Shown here piece after piece: positions 36,435 to 45,791 of a DNA stretch of 64,000 nt. The stretch spans positions 1-64,000 of the forward strand of contig JAGQWR010000025.1 in the NCBI GenBank assembly GCA_020437105.1, written 5' to 3'. This DNA is from Saprospiraceae bacterium. Lineage in GTDB: Bacteria > Bacteroidota > Bacteroidia > Chitinophagales > Saprospiraceae. The notes beneath the pieces were generated by a model. It had not been told where the DNA came from, made no database searches, and saw nothing but the letters and a program-made list of their open reading frames with translations. A program made the translations under genes and the position numbers. Positions within the stretch are counted from its first letter, which is position 1, and every line of letters begins with the position of its first letter.

Positions 36435-37469
36435 TCACTTGAATGACCCTCGTTGTTGGTATATCCGCTCAATGATTTCCACCACCTTCATTCCTTGCAG
36501 GGCATTGGTCGAAATTGCGCCATTTCCATGGATCACATCCACTAAATTAGCATAAACATGGTGATGATTAGCTGCGGAGCCTTTATAGTTTCCGTAATCG
36601 TTTGGCGCATTTGCCGGCGGCAGCTCGGGCATCACATAATCCCGGATGTGACAAAACTCCACCCGATCCATGTATTGACCTCCGATTTTTAAGGTGCCGT
36701 TTTCGGCTATGACGGTTATGCTGCTTTCAAAATTTTGGTCCCAAACTGCTGTAGAATATTGGATGGTGCCCAGGCCGCCTTGCTCCAATTTGAACTGCAC
36801 CAGGCCGGAATCCTCAAACTCGGTGGAATGCTGATGATTGAAGTTTTCGAAGCGGGCGTTAATATCGGAGATATCCCCAAAGCACCAATAGAGTAAATCT
36901 ACAAAATGAGAGAACTGGGTAAAGAGTGGTCCGCCGTCTAGCGCCAGTGTACCATGCCAGTCTTTTTTACTGTAATACCGATCGTCGCGATTCCAAAAGC
37001 AGTTCATCTGTACGAGGGCAATTTTTCCAAGTTTGCCGGAATGCAGCACCTCTTTTAGCCAGGTGACTGTTGGAGAGTACCGATTCTGCATCACACAGAA
37101 TACCTTTCGGGAGGCATCCAGCGCTTTGGAGATGACTGCTTCACAACCTGACCGGGTTAAGGCCATCGGTTTTTCGCATAATACGTGGAGTTTGGCATCC
37201 AGCGCTCGGAGTGCATGGTCGGCATGCAGGCCATTGGGTGTACAGATACTCAAAACATCCATTTCCGGATGAGTCGCCAGCATTTGATCCAGGGATTCAA
37301 ATGTGGGTACATGGCCTGTTTGCCTTTCGGCGAAAGCCGCCGGATCCTGATCGCAAATAGCTACCAATTTTGTAGAAGGGTGCCCTTCAATGATCGCTGC
37401 ATGGCGTTTTCCAATACGGCCAAAACCTATTATTCCGATTTTTATTTGATCCAAGTTATTGTTGTTCAA
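36435..37469 (-). CDS. Gfo/Idh/MocA family sugar oxidoreductase (WlbA/WbpB-like)
   Basis: A 344-residue NAD(P)-dependent oxidoreductase. The dinucleotide motif GIIGFGRIG is at 12-20 and the signature EKP at 99-101 (CEKPMALT). Further landmarks are FWNRDDRYY, GGPLFTQFSHFVDLL with the catalytic His, and AANHHHVYANL near the end. Close family patterns are WlbA/WbpB, which oxidise C3 of UDP-GlcNAcA before transamination. It has 53-bp and 105-bp gaps on either side, wider than elsewhere. Substrate assignment is inference. Confidence 0.88.
   Translation of the reverse strand: MNNNNLDQIKIGIIGFGRIGKRHAAIIEGHPSTKLVAICDQDPAAFAERQTGHVPTFESLDQMLATHPEMDVLSICTPNGLHADHALRALDAKLHVLCEKPMALTRSGCEAVISKALDASRKVFCVMQNRYSPTVTWLKEVLHSGKLGKIALVQMNCFWNRDDRYYSKKDWHGTLALDGGPLFTQFSHFVDLLYWCFGDISDINARFENFNHQHSTEFEDSGLVQFKLEQGGLGTIQYSTAVWDQNFESSITVIAENGTLKIGGQYMDRVEFCHIRDYVMPELPPANAPNDYGNYKGSAANHHHVYANLVDVIHGNGAISTNALQGMKVVEIIERIYQQRGSFK
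37321..37338. repeat. 18-mer near-palindrome, copy shared with 48497-48514
   Basis: TGCCTTTCGGCGAAAGCC occurs here inside the Gfo/Idh gene and again, identical, at 48497-48514 inside wecB, read in a different coding frame (AFAERQ here, GFRRKA there). The core CTTTCG-G-CGAAAG is palindromic around one base. Confidence 0.6.
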
Positions 37470-37574
37470 CTAGTGTAAAAAGGCTTACTTAGCTATGGCT
37501 ATGCGCGCTTTTTGTGCCTTGCTCAGTACAAAATCTACTTCGGCTTAATATATTACAACTTACGAGTTAGTCCA

Positions 37575-38960
37575 CTAGATAATCCATTCTAAAAATTGGC
37601 GCAGGCTCCAATAAAAAAGAAAAACGCCTGTAAAGATGAGGAAGGTTCTCAAAAGTATCTTAGCAACCGGCATTTTTAATAAGCTAAAAATGAGCAGCAT
37701 ATTGATCAGGCAAGCCATTGCTCCCGCCACACTAAACAATAAAATCGTGGTTTCCGGAGCAAAGAAACGTACACCGATAAACAAACTGACCACTCGGAAG
37801 ATAAAGATGCTGCCGCTGCCCAGAAAATCATATTGCTCTTTGTGCAGTACCCGGAAAATCGGGAGAAGCGGAACAGATATAAATCGAAAGGCCAGGTAAA
37901 TTGCCAGAGATCCGGCAAAAACGCCTGATGTCACCCACTTTTCGCCAAAAATGAATGGTAAAATCCAATCGCTAAAGAAAATAGCAGCACCAAATACAAT
38001 CGCTCCCAGGGTTGTCAATCGACGGAATATCCGAAGGGCAAAATCCTGTAATTCGGGCAGGCCTTTTTGGTATAACTCGTTGGCACGTTGAAAAAAAACC
38101 GGCATTACCGAGGCGCTCAGCATCACATAAGGGTGATTTAGGAGGGCCTGAGCAAATGAAAAATGACCAACAGTTGTCGCATCATAATATATGGCCAACA
38201 CGTAAATCGGTAAGCTCGCAGATACCGACTCGATAAGGGCAGAAGGAAAAATCCATCTTGGGTAACTTTGAAAAACTAAGGCGACTTTTTTTAATTCGGC
38301 AAAACGAATTCTAAACAGGAGCCGATAAAGTTCTTTCCATTGTCCATGCAATAATACCCAAAGACGTAAGATGTAAGCGGTTATATTTCCTGTTAATAAG
38401 CCAAACAAACCCGGTCCAACGAGGAAAGCATATATTATCTGGGCGACACGAATGCTTAAATTATTGGTTACCCCGGCATAGGCATTTGCGCGAAAGCGCT
38501 TTCGGCGCACATTCCAGTTTACGGCAATGCGGTTTAATTCGTTTAAAAAGACAAATAGGGGTAATAGGTAAATAAGCTTTCCCAGGGGGGTCATATTGAA
38601 AAGCTGCAGGAGAGATTCCCCTTTGAAAAGGATTGCCAACAATATAATTACTGTTGCCAGTGTCAGCAGTGCCAGACATAACCGAACCAATTGATAAAAG
38701 GTCGTTCGACTACGAGGCATAACCAGTGCCTGCGGAAAAGCCAGGGTAGCCAGAAGCCCTAGGTTGGTCGTAAGTGCAATTAAAAAGGCGACTTGCCCAA
38801 AGTCATCCGGATCAAATATGCGCGTAACAACCGGTGTAAGCAGCAAGCTTACAAGTGAGGCCGTGGCTGTACCAGAGAAGGTAATCAGGACATTCCTGAA
38901 AAAATCGGATCGTATGCGATCTTTTCTTAATCCCTGTAGCCAGTGTTTCGGGTTTTTCAA
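37575..38960 (-). CDS. Polysaccharide flippase, MOP superfamily (Wzx-like, copy 2)
   Basis: A 461-residue protein with about 12-14 membrane segments. RNVLITFSGTATASLVSLLLTP followed by VTRIFDPDDFGQVAF is the usual N-terminal repeat of the flippase family. It differs clearly from the copy at 33828 in both start and loop sequences. It is divergently arranged to the + strand phosphoglycosyl transferase, with a 207-bp gap between them that could hold promoters for both; no consensus promoter was found there beyond a weak ATATTTTG near 39041. Confidence 0.9.
   Translation of the reverse strand: MKNPKHWLQGLRKDRIRSDFFRNVLITFSGTATASLVSLLLTPVVTRIFDPDDFGQVAFLIALTTNLGLLATLAFPQALVMPRSRTTFYQLVRLCLALLTLATVIILLAILFKGESLLQLFNMTPLGKLIYLLPLFVFLNELNRIAVNWNVRRKRFRANAYAGVTNNLSIRVAQIIYAFLVGPGLFGLLTGNITAYILRLWVLLHGQWKELYRLLFRIRFAELKKVALVFQSYPRWIFPSALIESVSASLPIYVLAIYYDATTVGHFSFAQALLNHPYVMLSASVMPVFFQRANELYQKGLPELQDFALRIFRRLTTLGAIVFGAAIFFSDWILPFIFGEKWVTSGVFAGSLAIYLAFRFISVPLLPIFRVLHKEQYDFLGSGSIFIFRVVSLFIGVRFFAPETTILLFSVAGAMACLINMLLIFSLLKMPVAKILLRTFLIFTGVFLFYWSLRQFLEWII
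38491..38504. repeat. 14-bp perfect palindrome CGAAAGCGCTTTCG
   Basis: A perfect palindrome within the second flippase gene. It is made of the same CGAAAG/CTTTCG halves as the motifs at 31787, 37321 and 48497 but in inverted order. Confidence 0.45.
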
Positions 38961-39167
38961 GGTTTATCCGATCGGAAAGTCAATTTTCATTAGATTGAAT
39001 CTTCACGTAGATCCTAATTCATATTCTATCAAAAAAAGTCATATTTTGCGGAGACAGAAACAGAGAGAACTACAACCTTTTACCAGGCATTTTAATACTC
39101 AGCCTCCTTTATAGGAACGGTTCTGTTGTTTCTTTTTATAGTATGACCCCCAAAGGAAAAACACAGA

Positions 39168-39866
39168 ATGTACCTCATAACAAAAAGAGCCTTTGACCTG
39201 ATCTTTGCACTAATCGCACTGCTGATTCTTAGTCCGATCCTTATTTTGGTCATGATCATTTTACGCCTTACGGCGGAAGGAGAAGTCTTTTACTTTCAAG
39301 AGCGCATGGGCCAGAATAATAAGACTTTCCAGGTCTGGAAATTTGCGACCATGCTTAAGAACAGCGAAAAACTCGGAACCGGAACAATTACACTCCGAAA
39401 TGATTTTCGGGTTACGCCGGTCGGCGGATTTTTGCGCATCTCAAAAATCAATGAACTGCCACAACTCGTCAATATCCTGAAAGGCGACATGAGTCTGGTC
39501 GGACCAAGACCCCTTGTTCCCAAAGATTTTGAGCATTATGCCCCGGAAATTAAGCGCGTAATCTATAAATCGAAACCCGGCCTGTCAGGGATCGGGTCAA
39601 CAATTTTCAGAGACGAACAAGAATTCGTTTCCCAGTCAGAACTGGAGCCAAAAGAATTTTATATTCGCTATATCGTGCCGTATAAAGGAGCTGTTGAAGT
39701 GTGGTATTATGAGCATGCCTCTGCCCTCACCGACTTTCTCATTTTATTCCTGACAGGCTGGGTGATCTTTTTCCCTAAAAGTGAACTCGTCTATAAAACC
39801 TTCCCGAGTTTACCTCCACGGCCGGCAGAACTGGATCCCAAAACGCTTAGGAGTAAACCGATTTAA
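39168..39866 (+). CDS. Initiating phosphoglycosyl transferase (sugar transferase, PglC/WcaJ C-domain-like)
   Basis: A 232-residue monotopic phosphoglycosyl transferase: one N-terminal membrane hairpin (about 10-33) and a cytosolic domain with FYFQERMGQN, FQVWKFATM, ELPQLVNILKGDMS and LVGPRPLV. It would transfer the first sugar-phosphate to undecaprenyl phosphate and so start repeat-unit assembly. The catalytic Asp-Glu pair known from PglC (DELPQ) appears as N95-E96 (INELPQ). It is the only + strand gene after 11.8 kb and converges with the LegC-like gene with a 20-bp overlap. It is the only initiating transferase in the window. Confidence 0.92.
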   Translation: MYLITKRAFDLIFALIALLILSPILILVMIILRLTAEGEVFYFQERMGQNNKTFQVWKFATMLKNSEKLGTGTITLRNDFRVTPVGGFLRISKINELPQLVNILKGDMSLVGPRPLVPKDFEHYAPEIKRVIYKSKPGLSGIGSTIFRDEQEFVSQSELEPKEFYIRYIVPYKGAVEVWYYEHASALTDFLILFLTGWVIFFPKSELVYKTFPSLPPRPAELDPKTLRSKPI

Positions 39867-40980
39867 TTGTCGCTACGATAGACTCCAATTGTTCATTGGT
39901 GATGTCCGTCGAGCAGGGAATACTCAGGCAATTTTGATAGATCGCATCTGAGTGATCGGCTGTCTGCACATATTTCACCTGCTTAAACATAGGCAGCTGG
40001 TTCATCGGCACCCAAAACGGCCGGGATTGCATCTTTTGGGCGTTCAGTGCACTCAGAATCTCTTTCTGGCGATCGGCCCGGAATGTAAACAACCAGCAAT
40101 TGGGGTCCACTCTGGAATCAACTTCCTGAAAAGAAATACCCGGCAAATCGCCTAACTCCTGCATGTAATAAGCCGCAATTTCTTTCTTGCGTTGGATAAA
40201 CCCGGGCAGCTGCTCCATTTGGGCAACACCCATAGCCGCAGAAACATTTACCAACCTGTAGTTATACCCGATGTGATCGTGGTAATATTCGAAGGCATCA
40301 GCTTTGGCCTGGGTGGTCAGGTGTTTGGCCATTTTGGCCAAATCTTCGTCATCGGTTACAATAACACCGCCCCCGCCACAGGTAATAATTTTATTGCCAT
40401 TGAAACTAAAGCAGCCCATTTTTCCGAAGCTCCCTGCGTGTTTACCAGAGAAGTATGACCCGAGTGCTTCGGTAGCATCTTCTATGACCTCCAGCTGAAA
40501 GCGAGCTGCTATATCCATGAAACGATCCATGTCGCACATATTTCCTAAAACATGTACAGGCATGATCGCCCGAATCCGGCGGCCATCTGCTCTTAACCGG
40601 CAGGCGCCATCCCGGATTTCTGTATCGGAAGTCAGGAATTGTTCCAGCAAATTCAAATCCATTTGCCAGGTGCCGGGATCCACATCAATGAGGATGGGTT
40701 CGGCACCGGTATAGGCAATCGAGTTAAGGCTGGCAACAAAAGTTACATTCGGGGCGATCACATAATCTTCCCGCTCCACCCCGGCCAGAATGAGGGCGAT
40801 GTGTAAAGCGGTAGTACCACTGGAGGTTGCTACCCCATATTTTGCACCGGCAAAACTGGCGACCATTTCTTCAAACTGATTCACATAAGAACCAACAGAA
40901 GACACCCAGCCTGTATCCAGGCAATCCTTGACGTATTTCCATTCATTACCGGAAATATTCGGACCAGACAGAAGAATCAT
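39847..40980 (-). CDS. DegT/DnrJ aminotransferase (LegC/PglE-like)
   Basis: A 377-residue PLP aminotransferase. PLP lysine K197 lies in FSFNGNKIITCGGGG, D168 in VIEDATEALGS; LSGPNISGNEWKYVKDCLDTGW at the start is typical of the LegC family that aminates UDP-4-keto-6-deoxy-HexNAc. It is followed by an acetyltransferase gene two genes upstream in the operon, so together they could make an acetamido sugar as PglE/PglD do. A matching 4,6-dehydratase of the PglF type is not visible in the window. Confidence 0.92.
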   Translation of the reverse strand: MILLSGPNISGNEWKYVKDCLDTGWVSSVGSYVNQFEEMVASFAGAKYGVATSSGTTALHIALILAGVEREDYVIAPNVTFVASLNSIAYTGAEPILIDVDPGTWQMDLNLLEQFLTSDTEIRDGACRLRADGRRIRAIMPVHVLGNMCDMDRFMDIAARFQLEVIEDATEALGSYFSGKHAGSFGKMGCFSFNGNKIITCGGGGVIVTDDEDLAKMAKHLTTQAKADAFEYYHDHIGYNYRLVNVSAAMGVAQMEQLPGFIQRKKEIAAYYMQELGDLPGISFQEVDSRVDPNCWLFTFRADRQKEILSALNAQKMQSRPFWVPMNQLPMFKQVKYVQTADHSDAIYQNCLSIPCSTDITNEQLESIVATIKSVYS

Positions 40981-41001
40981 AGGAAGATTATTAGTTAGGG
41001 G

Positions 41002-41976
41002 TTAGATATTCCGGAATTTTTGGGAATGTGAATCAACGATCAAACCAGACTGGATTAATTTATAGATCTCCCGGATTCCATCAGGAACCGTTTTGGTAAT
41101 CGTAAAACCCAACTCGTTTTCGATCTTTGAGAAGTTTACGCGGTAATCACGTGGATCTTCATTGCTTTCCACATATTTGGCGCTGGCATTCGGAACGATC
41201 TTTAGAATCTCTTCCATGATCATACCTTTCTGGTAATTCTCTTCGGTGTTGCCTACATTGAAAACATTGGCGCGCACTTTTTCGGTTGGAGATTCCAATA
41301 CCAGGATCGCTGATCTGGACAAATCTTCCACATGGCAATACGGCCGCCAGAATTGTGCCCCCCAGATTTCCTGTACTTCGCCTAAACCGACATTTCGGGT
41401 AAATTCATTCACCGTCAGGTCAAAACGGATACGTGGTGAAAAACCGTAAACGGTTGAAAAACGCAGGGACGTCGAACACATATTCGTGTCTTTGCGCTTG
41501 TTAAGGATGTAATCCTCAAACTTCACTTTCAATTCAGCGTAAAGCGAAACAGGTCTTAATTCTGAATCCTCATGCACAAATGCAGTCGGGTCAGTCATTT
41601 TGCCATAATTGGAGCAAGTAGATGCGAAGACAAATCGCTTAACTCCAGCAGCTTCTGCTTTTTCAAAAAGTTTGACAGAAGCATCCCAATTGGTTTCAAG
41701 TGCTTCATCCGAAAACTTTTTACAAGCCGGATCTCCGACAATTGCTGCCAGGTGCACGATTCCATCTATTCCAACCAGGGCTTTGTCAATAGCTGCTTCA
41801 TCCCGAACATCTCCTTTGAGGAATTCAAAGTTGGGGTTTTGCACCACATCATAGAGTGCATCACCACCCCATTTCAACGAGTCGATAACGCGTACCTGGT
41901 AATCTTTTTCCAATAATTGGCGCACCAATACTGAACCAATGTAGCCGGCTCCGCCGGTAACTAAAATTTTCATCAA
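41002..41976 (-). CDS. NAD-dependent sugar epimerase/dehydratase (extended SDR)
   Basis: A 324-residue extended short-chain dehydrogenase. GGAGYIGS (8-15) binds NAD; FASTCSNYGK and SLYAELKVKFE supply the Ser/Thr-Tyr-Lys catalytic set. SLKWGGDALYD and the HEDSELRPVSLYAELK region resemble dTDP/UDP-hexose epimerases of capsule loci, but the sequence does not settle which sugar is used. It is 5 bp from the acetyltransferase gene and 21 bp from the LegC-like gene. Confidence 0.88.
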   Translation of the reverse strand: MMKILVTGGAGYIGSVLVRQLLEKDYQVRVIDSLKWGGDALYDVVQNPNFEFLKGDVRDEAAIDKALVGIDGIVHLAAIVGDPACKKFSDEALETNWDASVKLFEKAEAAGVKRFVFASTCSNYGKMTDPTAFVHEDSELRPVSLYAELKVKFEDYILNKRKDTNMCSTSLRFSTVYGFSPRIRFDLTVNEFTRNVGLGEVQEIWGAQFWRPYCHVEDLSRSAILVLESPTEKVRANVFNVGNTEENYQKGMIMEEILKIVPNASAKYVESNEDPRDYRVNFSKIENELGFTITKTVPDGIREIYKLIQSGLIVDSHSQKFRNI

Positions 41977-41981
41977 TGTGT

Positions 41982-42602
41982 TTATTTAAGTTTTTTAGCC
42001 GGGAGACCAACGTAAACGCCAGGCTCCGTAATATCTTTTACCACTACCGCCGACATACCGATGACGACTTCCGGGCAAACTGTTAATCCTTGTCGTATGC
42101 TGGATCGGGTGCCCCAATAAGTGTGGCTCCCAATATGACAATTTCCGTTTATGGTCACATTGGATGTGGTGGTCACAAAATCCTCAATGACGGTATCGTG
42201 TCCTAAGGTTGTAAAACAATTCAGGTGCACGTGTTTGCCGATTTTTATATCAACTGTTGCCAAACACCCCGCACCGATAATAGCGCCTTCACCCACCTCA
42301 ATCCAGGGTGTCCAGAATGCCTTCGGAGAAATCAATTTCTCATAAACGGTTTCCGGTGGCAATTGTTGGGTTACTTTTTCCCGAATTTTGGTGCTGGCAA
42401 TCGCAATGGTAGCCGTATGTTTTGCCGGATCAAACTTACTTTGTGGCCAGACCGGGATGCCCATGATCGTACGCTCCTCCCACTCACTATCGGGTTCCAT
42501 AAAACAGGCAACTTCGTCCATTCTTCCCAAATCATATATGATCACCATGACTTCTTTTGCGAAGCCCCCGGTGCCAATTACACATATTTTTTTCTTATCC
42601 AT
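41982..42602 (-). CDS. NeuD/PglD-like sugar O- or N-acetyltransferase
   Basis: A 206-residue protein with an N-terminal Rossmann-like nucleotide-sugar domain (KKICVIGTGGFAKEVMVII) and a C-terminal left-handed beta helix (VGEGAIIGAGCLATVDIKIGK and following repeats). The catalytic His lies in TLGHDTVIED. PglD/NeuD proteins acetylate amino sugars with acetyl-CoA. With the LegC-like aminotransferase two genes away, acetylation of a 4-amino sugar is the best guess. Confidence 0.9.
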   Translation of the reverse strand: MDKKKICVIGTGGFAKEVMVIIYDLGRMDEVACFMEPDSEWEERTIMGIPVWPQSKFDPAKHTATIAIASTKIREKVTQQLPPETVYEKLISPKAFWTPWIEVGEGAIIGAGCLATVDIKIGKHVHLNCFTTLGHDTVIEDFVTTTSNVTINGNCHIGSHTYWGTRSSIRQGLTVCPEVVIGMSAVVVKDITEPGVYVGLPAKKLK

Positions 42603-42625
42603 ACTGAAATTATTTGCGGAGAAAA

Positions 42626-43882
42626 TTAAGCCTTTTTAGCTATTACCCCGGCGAGGCATTCAAGATATTTTTCAGATAAAACCATCCGGTCAAAATGCTT
42701 CTTGGCATATACATATCCGGCCTCACCCTGCTCGGCCCATATGGCCCGATCCATGGCCAGGTATTCCCGGATTTTTTGGGCATAATCTGCCGGATCTTCC
42801 GGACGAACATACACGCCACAGCCCGCATCCTCTACCAATTGCCGGCTCACGCCGTCAATCACCATGAGAATAGGCAACTTGCAACTCATATAATCAAAGG
42901 TCTTATTGGAATAGACCGTTTTGAAGGTGTCAGCTTTCTTCAAAACGGAGGTTCCAAAATCAGATGCCCGGATGTATTCGAACACGACCCGCTTGGGTAC
43001 GTAGTCAATGAATTCTACGTTTGTTAGTCCGCGTTTTTGAACTTCTTCCTTCAGCATGGGCTTTTGCATCCCGTCGCCTAATAGCACAAAATGCACTTCG
43101 GGTTTATCCCGCAGTAATTCGGCTGTTTCAACCATTTGGATCAGGTGATTTGCCACCCCATGCGCACCGACATAGGTAATAACCACCTTGTCGGTCCAGC
43201 CCATTTTTGCCCGGAAGGCATCCCGATCAAAGTCTTTGATCACCTCATCCGAAATAGAAAAATCCGCGGCATTCGGAATCATGACCACCTTTTTAGGGGC
43301 GATTCCTTTTTTCTCGATCAATTTTTGTTCGAATGCCGGTGTAAGCACGATGATAAGCTTGGCGCGCCGATACAAAAAACGCTCCAGCATATACATCAAT
43401 TTGATCGCAATCTTATTGTTGAGGACGCCGGCGTCAATTGCTGACTCGGGCCAGAGGTCTCGTACTTCAAAAACCAGGGGCTTCCATTTTATGACTGATA
43501 ATATCCAGGCACTAATTCCGACAAACAAAGGCGGTGAACTGGTTAAAACGACCTGATATTTGTCGCGGGCAACAAATATGCCGGCATAAATACTGGAAAA
43601 GACAAAGGAAAAATAGCCTAACAATCGTCCGAAAAAGCTTTTGGCATATCCACCACTCATGTGCGTACGGATGATCTTCCGGTCAACATGGTGCTTATCT
43701 ACGTAAACATACTTGCCCTTATATTCTGGTTTGAATGGTTCGCCGGTATAGTGGTGTAGCATGCCGGCAATAACCGTTACATCCTGCCCGTCTGCTTCCC
43801 AAAGTCGGGTCATTTCATTCCAGCGGGACCCGCCCCCGCTATTTTCACCCAAAAAAGTTTGGTGAATTAATAAGATGTTCAT
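42626..43882 (-). CDS. Glycosyltransferase family 4 (WbuB-like)
   Basis: A 418-residue GT-B enzyme starting MNILLIHQTFLGENSGGGSR, the glycine-rich acceptor loop of WbuB-type transferases (WbuB adds N-acetyl-L-fucosamine in E. coli O26). The donor domain has ITYVGAHGVANHLIQM, FIDYVPKRVVFEYI and KTFDYMSCKLPILMV. It overlaps the heparinase-like gene by 4 bp (ATGA), linking it with the lyase and oxidoreductase genes. Sugar identity is unproven. Confidence 0.92.
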   Translation of the reverse strand: MNILLIHQTFLGENSGGGSRWNEMTRLWEADGQDVTVIAGMLHHYTGEPFKPEYKGKYVYVDKHHVDRKIIRTHMSGGYAKSFFGRLLGYFSFVFSSIYAGIFVARDKYQVVLTSSPPLFVGISAWILSVIKWKPLVFEVRDLWPESAIDAGVLNNKIAIKLMYMLERFLYRRAKLIIVLTPAFEQKLIEKKGIAPKKVVMIPNAADFSISDEVIKDFDRDAFRAKMGWTDKVVITYVGAHGVANHLIQMVETAELLRDKPEVHFVLLGDGMQKPMLKEEVQKRGLTNVEFIDYVPKRVVFEYIRASDFGTSVLKKADTFKTVYSNKTFDYMSCKLPILMVIDGVSRQLVEDAGCGVYVRPEDPADYAQKIREYLAMDRAIWAEQGEAGYVYAKKHFDRMVLSEKYLECLAGVIAKKA

Positions 43883-45786
43883 CTATTCAGTCGGATTATC
43901 GTTCGAATAATTTTCTCATTGGTTTCAAAGTAAAAGGCATCCACTTCTTCCCGTAAACCATAAGTATTTGCATACCAGGCCTGGGTCTTTTGTAATTCAA
44001 GTGTTTTCAATCCACCATCTTTTGCCTCTATCTCGAAACCGAATTCCTCAAAAGCCGGCCCCGGATGCCAGTATTGTCTGATCGGAAATGGCGTACCGTG
44101 CGTTACCTCGTCATGTATAACCCAGAGCGGTTCGCGTTTGTATATTTCTACTGTCCGTTGGTGGGTATTATACTTACCGTATTGCTTAAAGGCATTGATC
44201 CGGCCGTTAAAAATCCAGCGATCTGTTTCCTCCTTCCATTCGGCAAACTGGGCTTGCGACCAATTTAGCCAAATAAAGCGAGGGCCCTTTTCCATTTGGT
44301 CAAACTTCTTTAAACTTATGGTATTGTGGGCCGGGGTACTGTTAAACCAGTGTTGCCAGAAAGGCTCGGTATTATAACGGAAGTTGCCGGCATCCCGGAG
44401 AATATTCCGCCCTTCATACCAAAGGTCCAGGTGTAAATTATCCGCATGCGCCGGCCGATCCCGAAAACTGGCACATCGAATAGTGGTCAGACTATCCTGT
44501 TTTCTCAAAACATAATAGCCCCCTTCCGGGAATGCATGGGTACCATAATTGCTGATAGCCTGCTTCTCGATAGAATGGGCCGTTCGCTGTGTGCCGGAAT
44601 ACCAAAATGCATCTTCCTGCCAGGGACCTTCCGGGTATAGGTGCTCCCCTTCCAGAAAGAAGTATAAAGCATTCAATGCCGGACGATAATCTCGATAAGC
44701 ACAATTGTTGAGCGGGAAGAATAGTGCTCCATCATTCGCGCCATAATTTGGGAGTTTTCCGTTCTCCTTAATTTGGTTCAAATAAAGAAACTCCATGCTT
44801 TTGCGAATACGGTCCTCTGCCACTTCGCTCAGCATATCTTTATGGATATCTCCCAGGTATAGCGCCCAGGTTAATACCTGAATCACTACCCGGTGATAAT
44901 TATGTGAATGTTGCAGGTAACTGCCATCCTCATATATCTGGTACCGAATTTCACCCTCCAGCCATCCTTTACCAGCTGCATTCCACGTATTTGATTCCGG
45001 AAAAAAAGGAAACAACAGGCCAGCCATAAAGAGAGAAGCTACCTCTGTCATGGCATGATTATTCCGGACACTGATCAGTGAGAATTCTATGTTGGAATAG
45101 ATGTGCCGGAAATTCCAATAGAGGTAATGCAGCAGTCGCTGAAAACGTTCTTCTGTCCAGATTTCTGAATTCCGGTAATAGTACAGCGCAAATGTCCAGT
45201 TCAGACTGCGCAGGGCAATTTCCTGGCTACACTTATAATTGGGTCCGCAGTTTATCGGGTTGGCGTTCATCCAGGATTCGATCTGATTCCAGACCAGCTC
45301 AGACTGGTCTTCCTGATAATGATAATCGTATCGAATCAGGTCGTACAGAAAAACAAAGCGGGATTTCTCCCAAACGTATTTGATATCCCCGGCTTCCCGG
45401 CTGAGATCTTTTACATCAATCCAATGCTGATCCCGTTCGTATTGATATCCGCTAATCGGATTTGTCAGCCAGTCGTAATCTTTGCCAATATCGATTTGCT
45501 CTCCCTGAAAATACGTGAGCTTACCCTGCTTAAAATCGGCTACGCGTTGCGCCAGTTTTTCGTCTTCCTCACGGGGAATGTTTAAACTTTCGCGGCTGTT
45601 GAAGAAAAATGGAGGAGCTGTTTTTTGCCATAAACCTAAGGTTATAAAGGTCCACTCCGCAGGATTTACGGGGTATTGTTTTTTGACCAAACCCAGCTTT
45701 CGACTTAATTCAAAGCGGCCTCTGAACCAGGCATAACGCCCGCCCATTTGTTTATAAACCTGCCAGATATGTTTGGGTTTCAGCAT
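43879..45786 (-). CDS. Heparinase II/III-like (alginate lyase family) protein
   Basis: A 635-residue protein: an N-terminal alpha-helical toroid domain (about 80-370; GPNYKCSQEIALRSLNW, SVRNNHAMTEVASLF, LQHSHNYHRVVIQ) and a C-terminal beta-sandwich (FRDRPAHADNLHLDLW, STPAHNTISL, HDEVTHG). The conserved Asn, His and Tyr of uronate lyases are present in these motifs. No clear signal peptide is seen, so it may act in the cytoplasm, or export may be non-classical. In polysaccharide loci such proteins may trim or edit the uronate polymer. It lies between a GT4 and an ADH-Gfo/Idh fusion, a repeated arrangement in bacterial EPS loci. Confidence 0.9.
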   Translation of the reverse strand: MLKPKHIWQVYKQMGGRYAWFRGRFELSRKLGLVKKQYPVNPAEWTFITLGLWQKTAPPFFFNSRESLNIPREEDEKLAQRVADFKQGKLTYFQGEQIDIGKDYDWLTNPISGYQYERDQHWIDVKDLSREAGDIKYVWEKSRFVFLYDLIRYDYHYQEDQSELVWNQIESWMNANPINCGPNYKCSQEIALRSLNWTFALYYYRNSEIWTEERFQRLLHYLYWNFRHIYSNIEFSLISVRNNHAMTEVASLFMAGLLFPFFPESNTWNAAGKGWLEGEIRYQIYEDGSYLQHSHNYHRVVIQVLTWALYLGDIHKDMLSEVAEDRIRKSMEFLYLNQIKENGKLPNYGANDGALFFPLNNCAYRDYRPALNALYFFLEGEHLYPEGPWQEDAFWYSGTQRTAHSIEKQAISNYGTHAFPEGGYYVLRKQDSLTTIRCASFRDRPAHADNLHLDLWYEGRNILRDAGNFRYNTEPFWQHWFNSTPAHNTISLKKFDQMEKGPRFIWLNWSQAQFAEWKEETDRWIFNGRINAFKQYGKYNTHQRTVEIYKREPLWVIHDEVTHGTPFPIRQYWHPGPAFEEFGFEIEAKDGGLKTLELQKTQAWYANTYGLREEVDAFYFETNEKIIRTIIRLNR

Positions 45787-45791
45787 CTAAA

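Noticed and set aside
38961..39167. Possible divergent promoters between the second flippase and the phosphoglycosyl transferase
   Set aside because: ATATTTTG near 39041 is one base short of TAnnTTTG and no -33 box is at the right distance, so no promoter is called.
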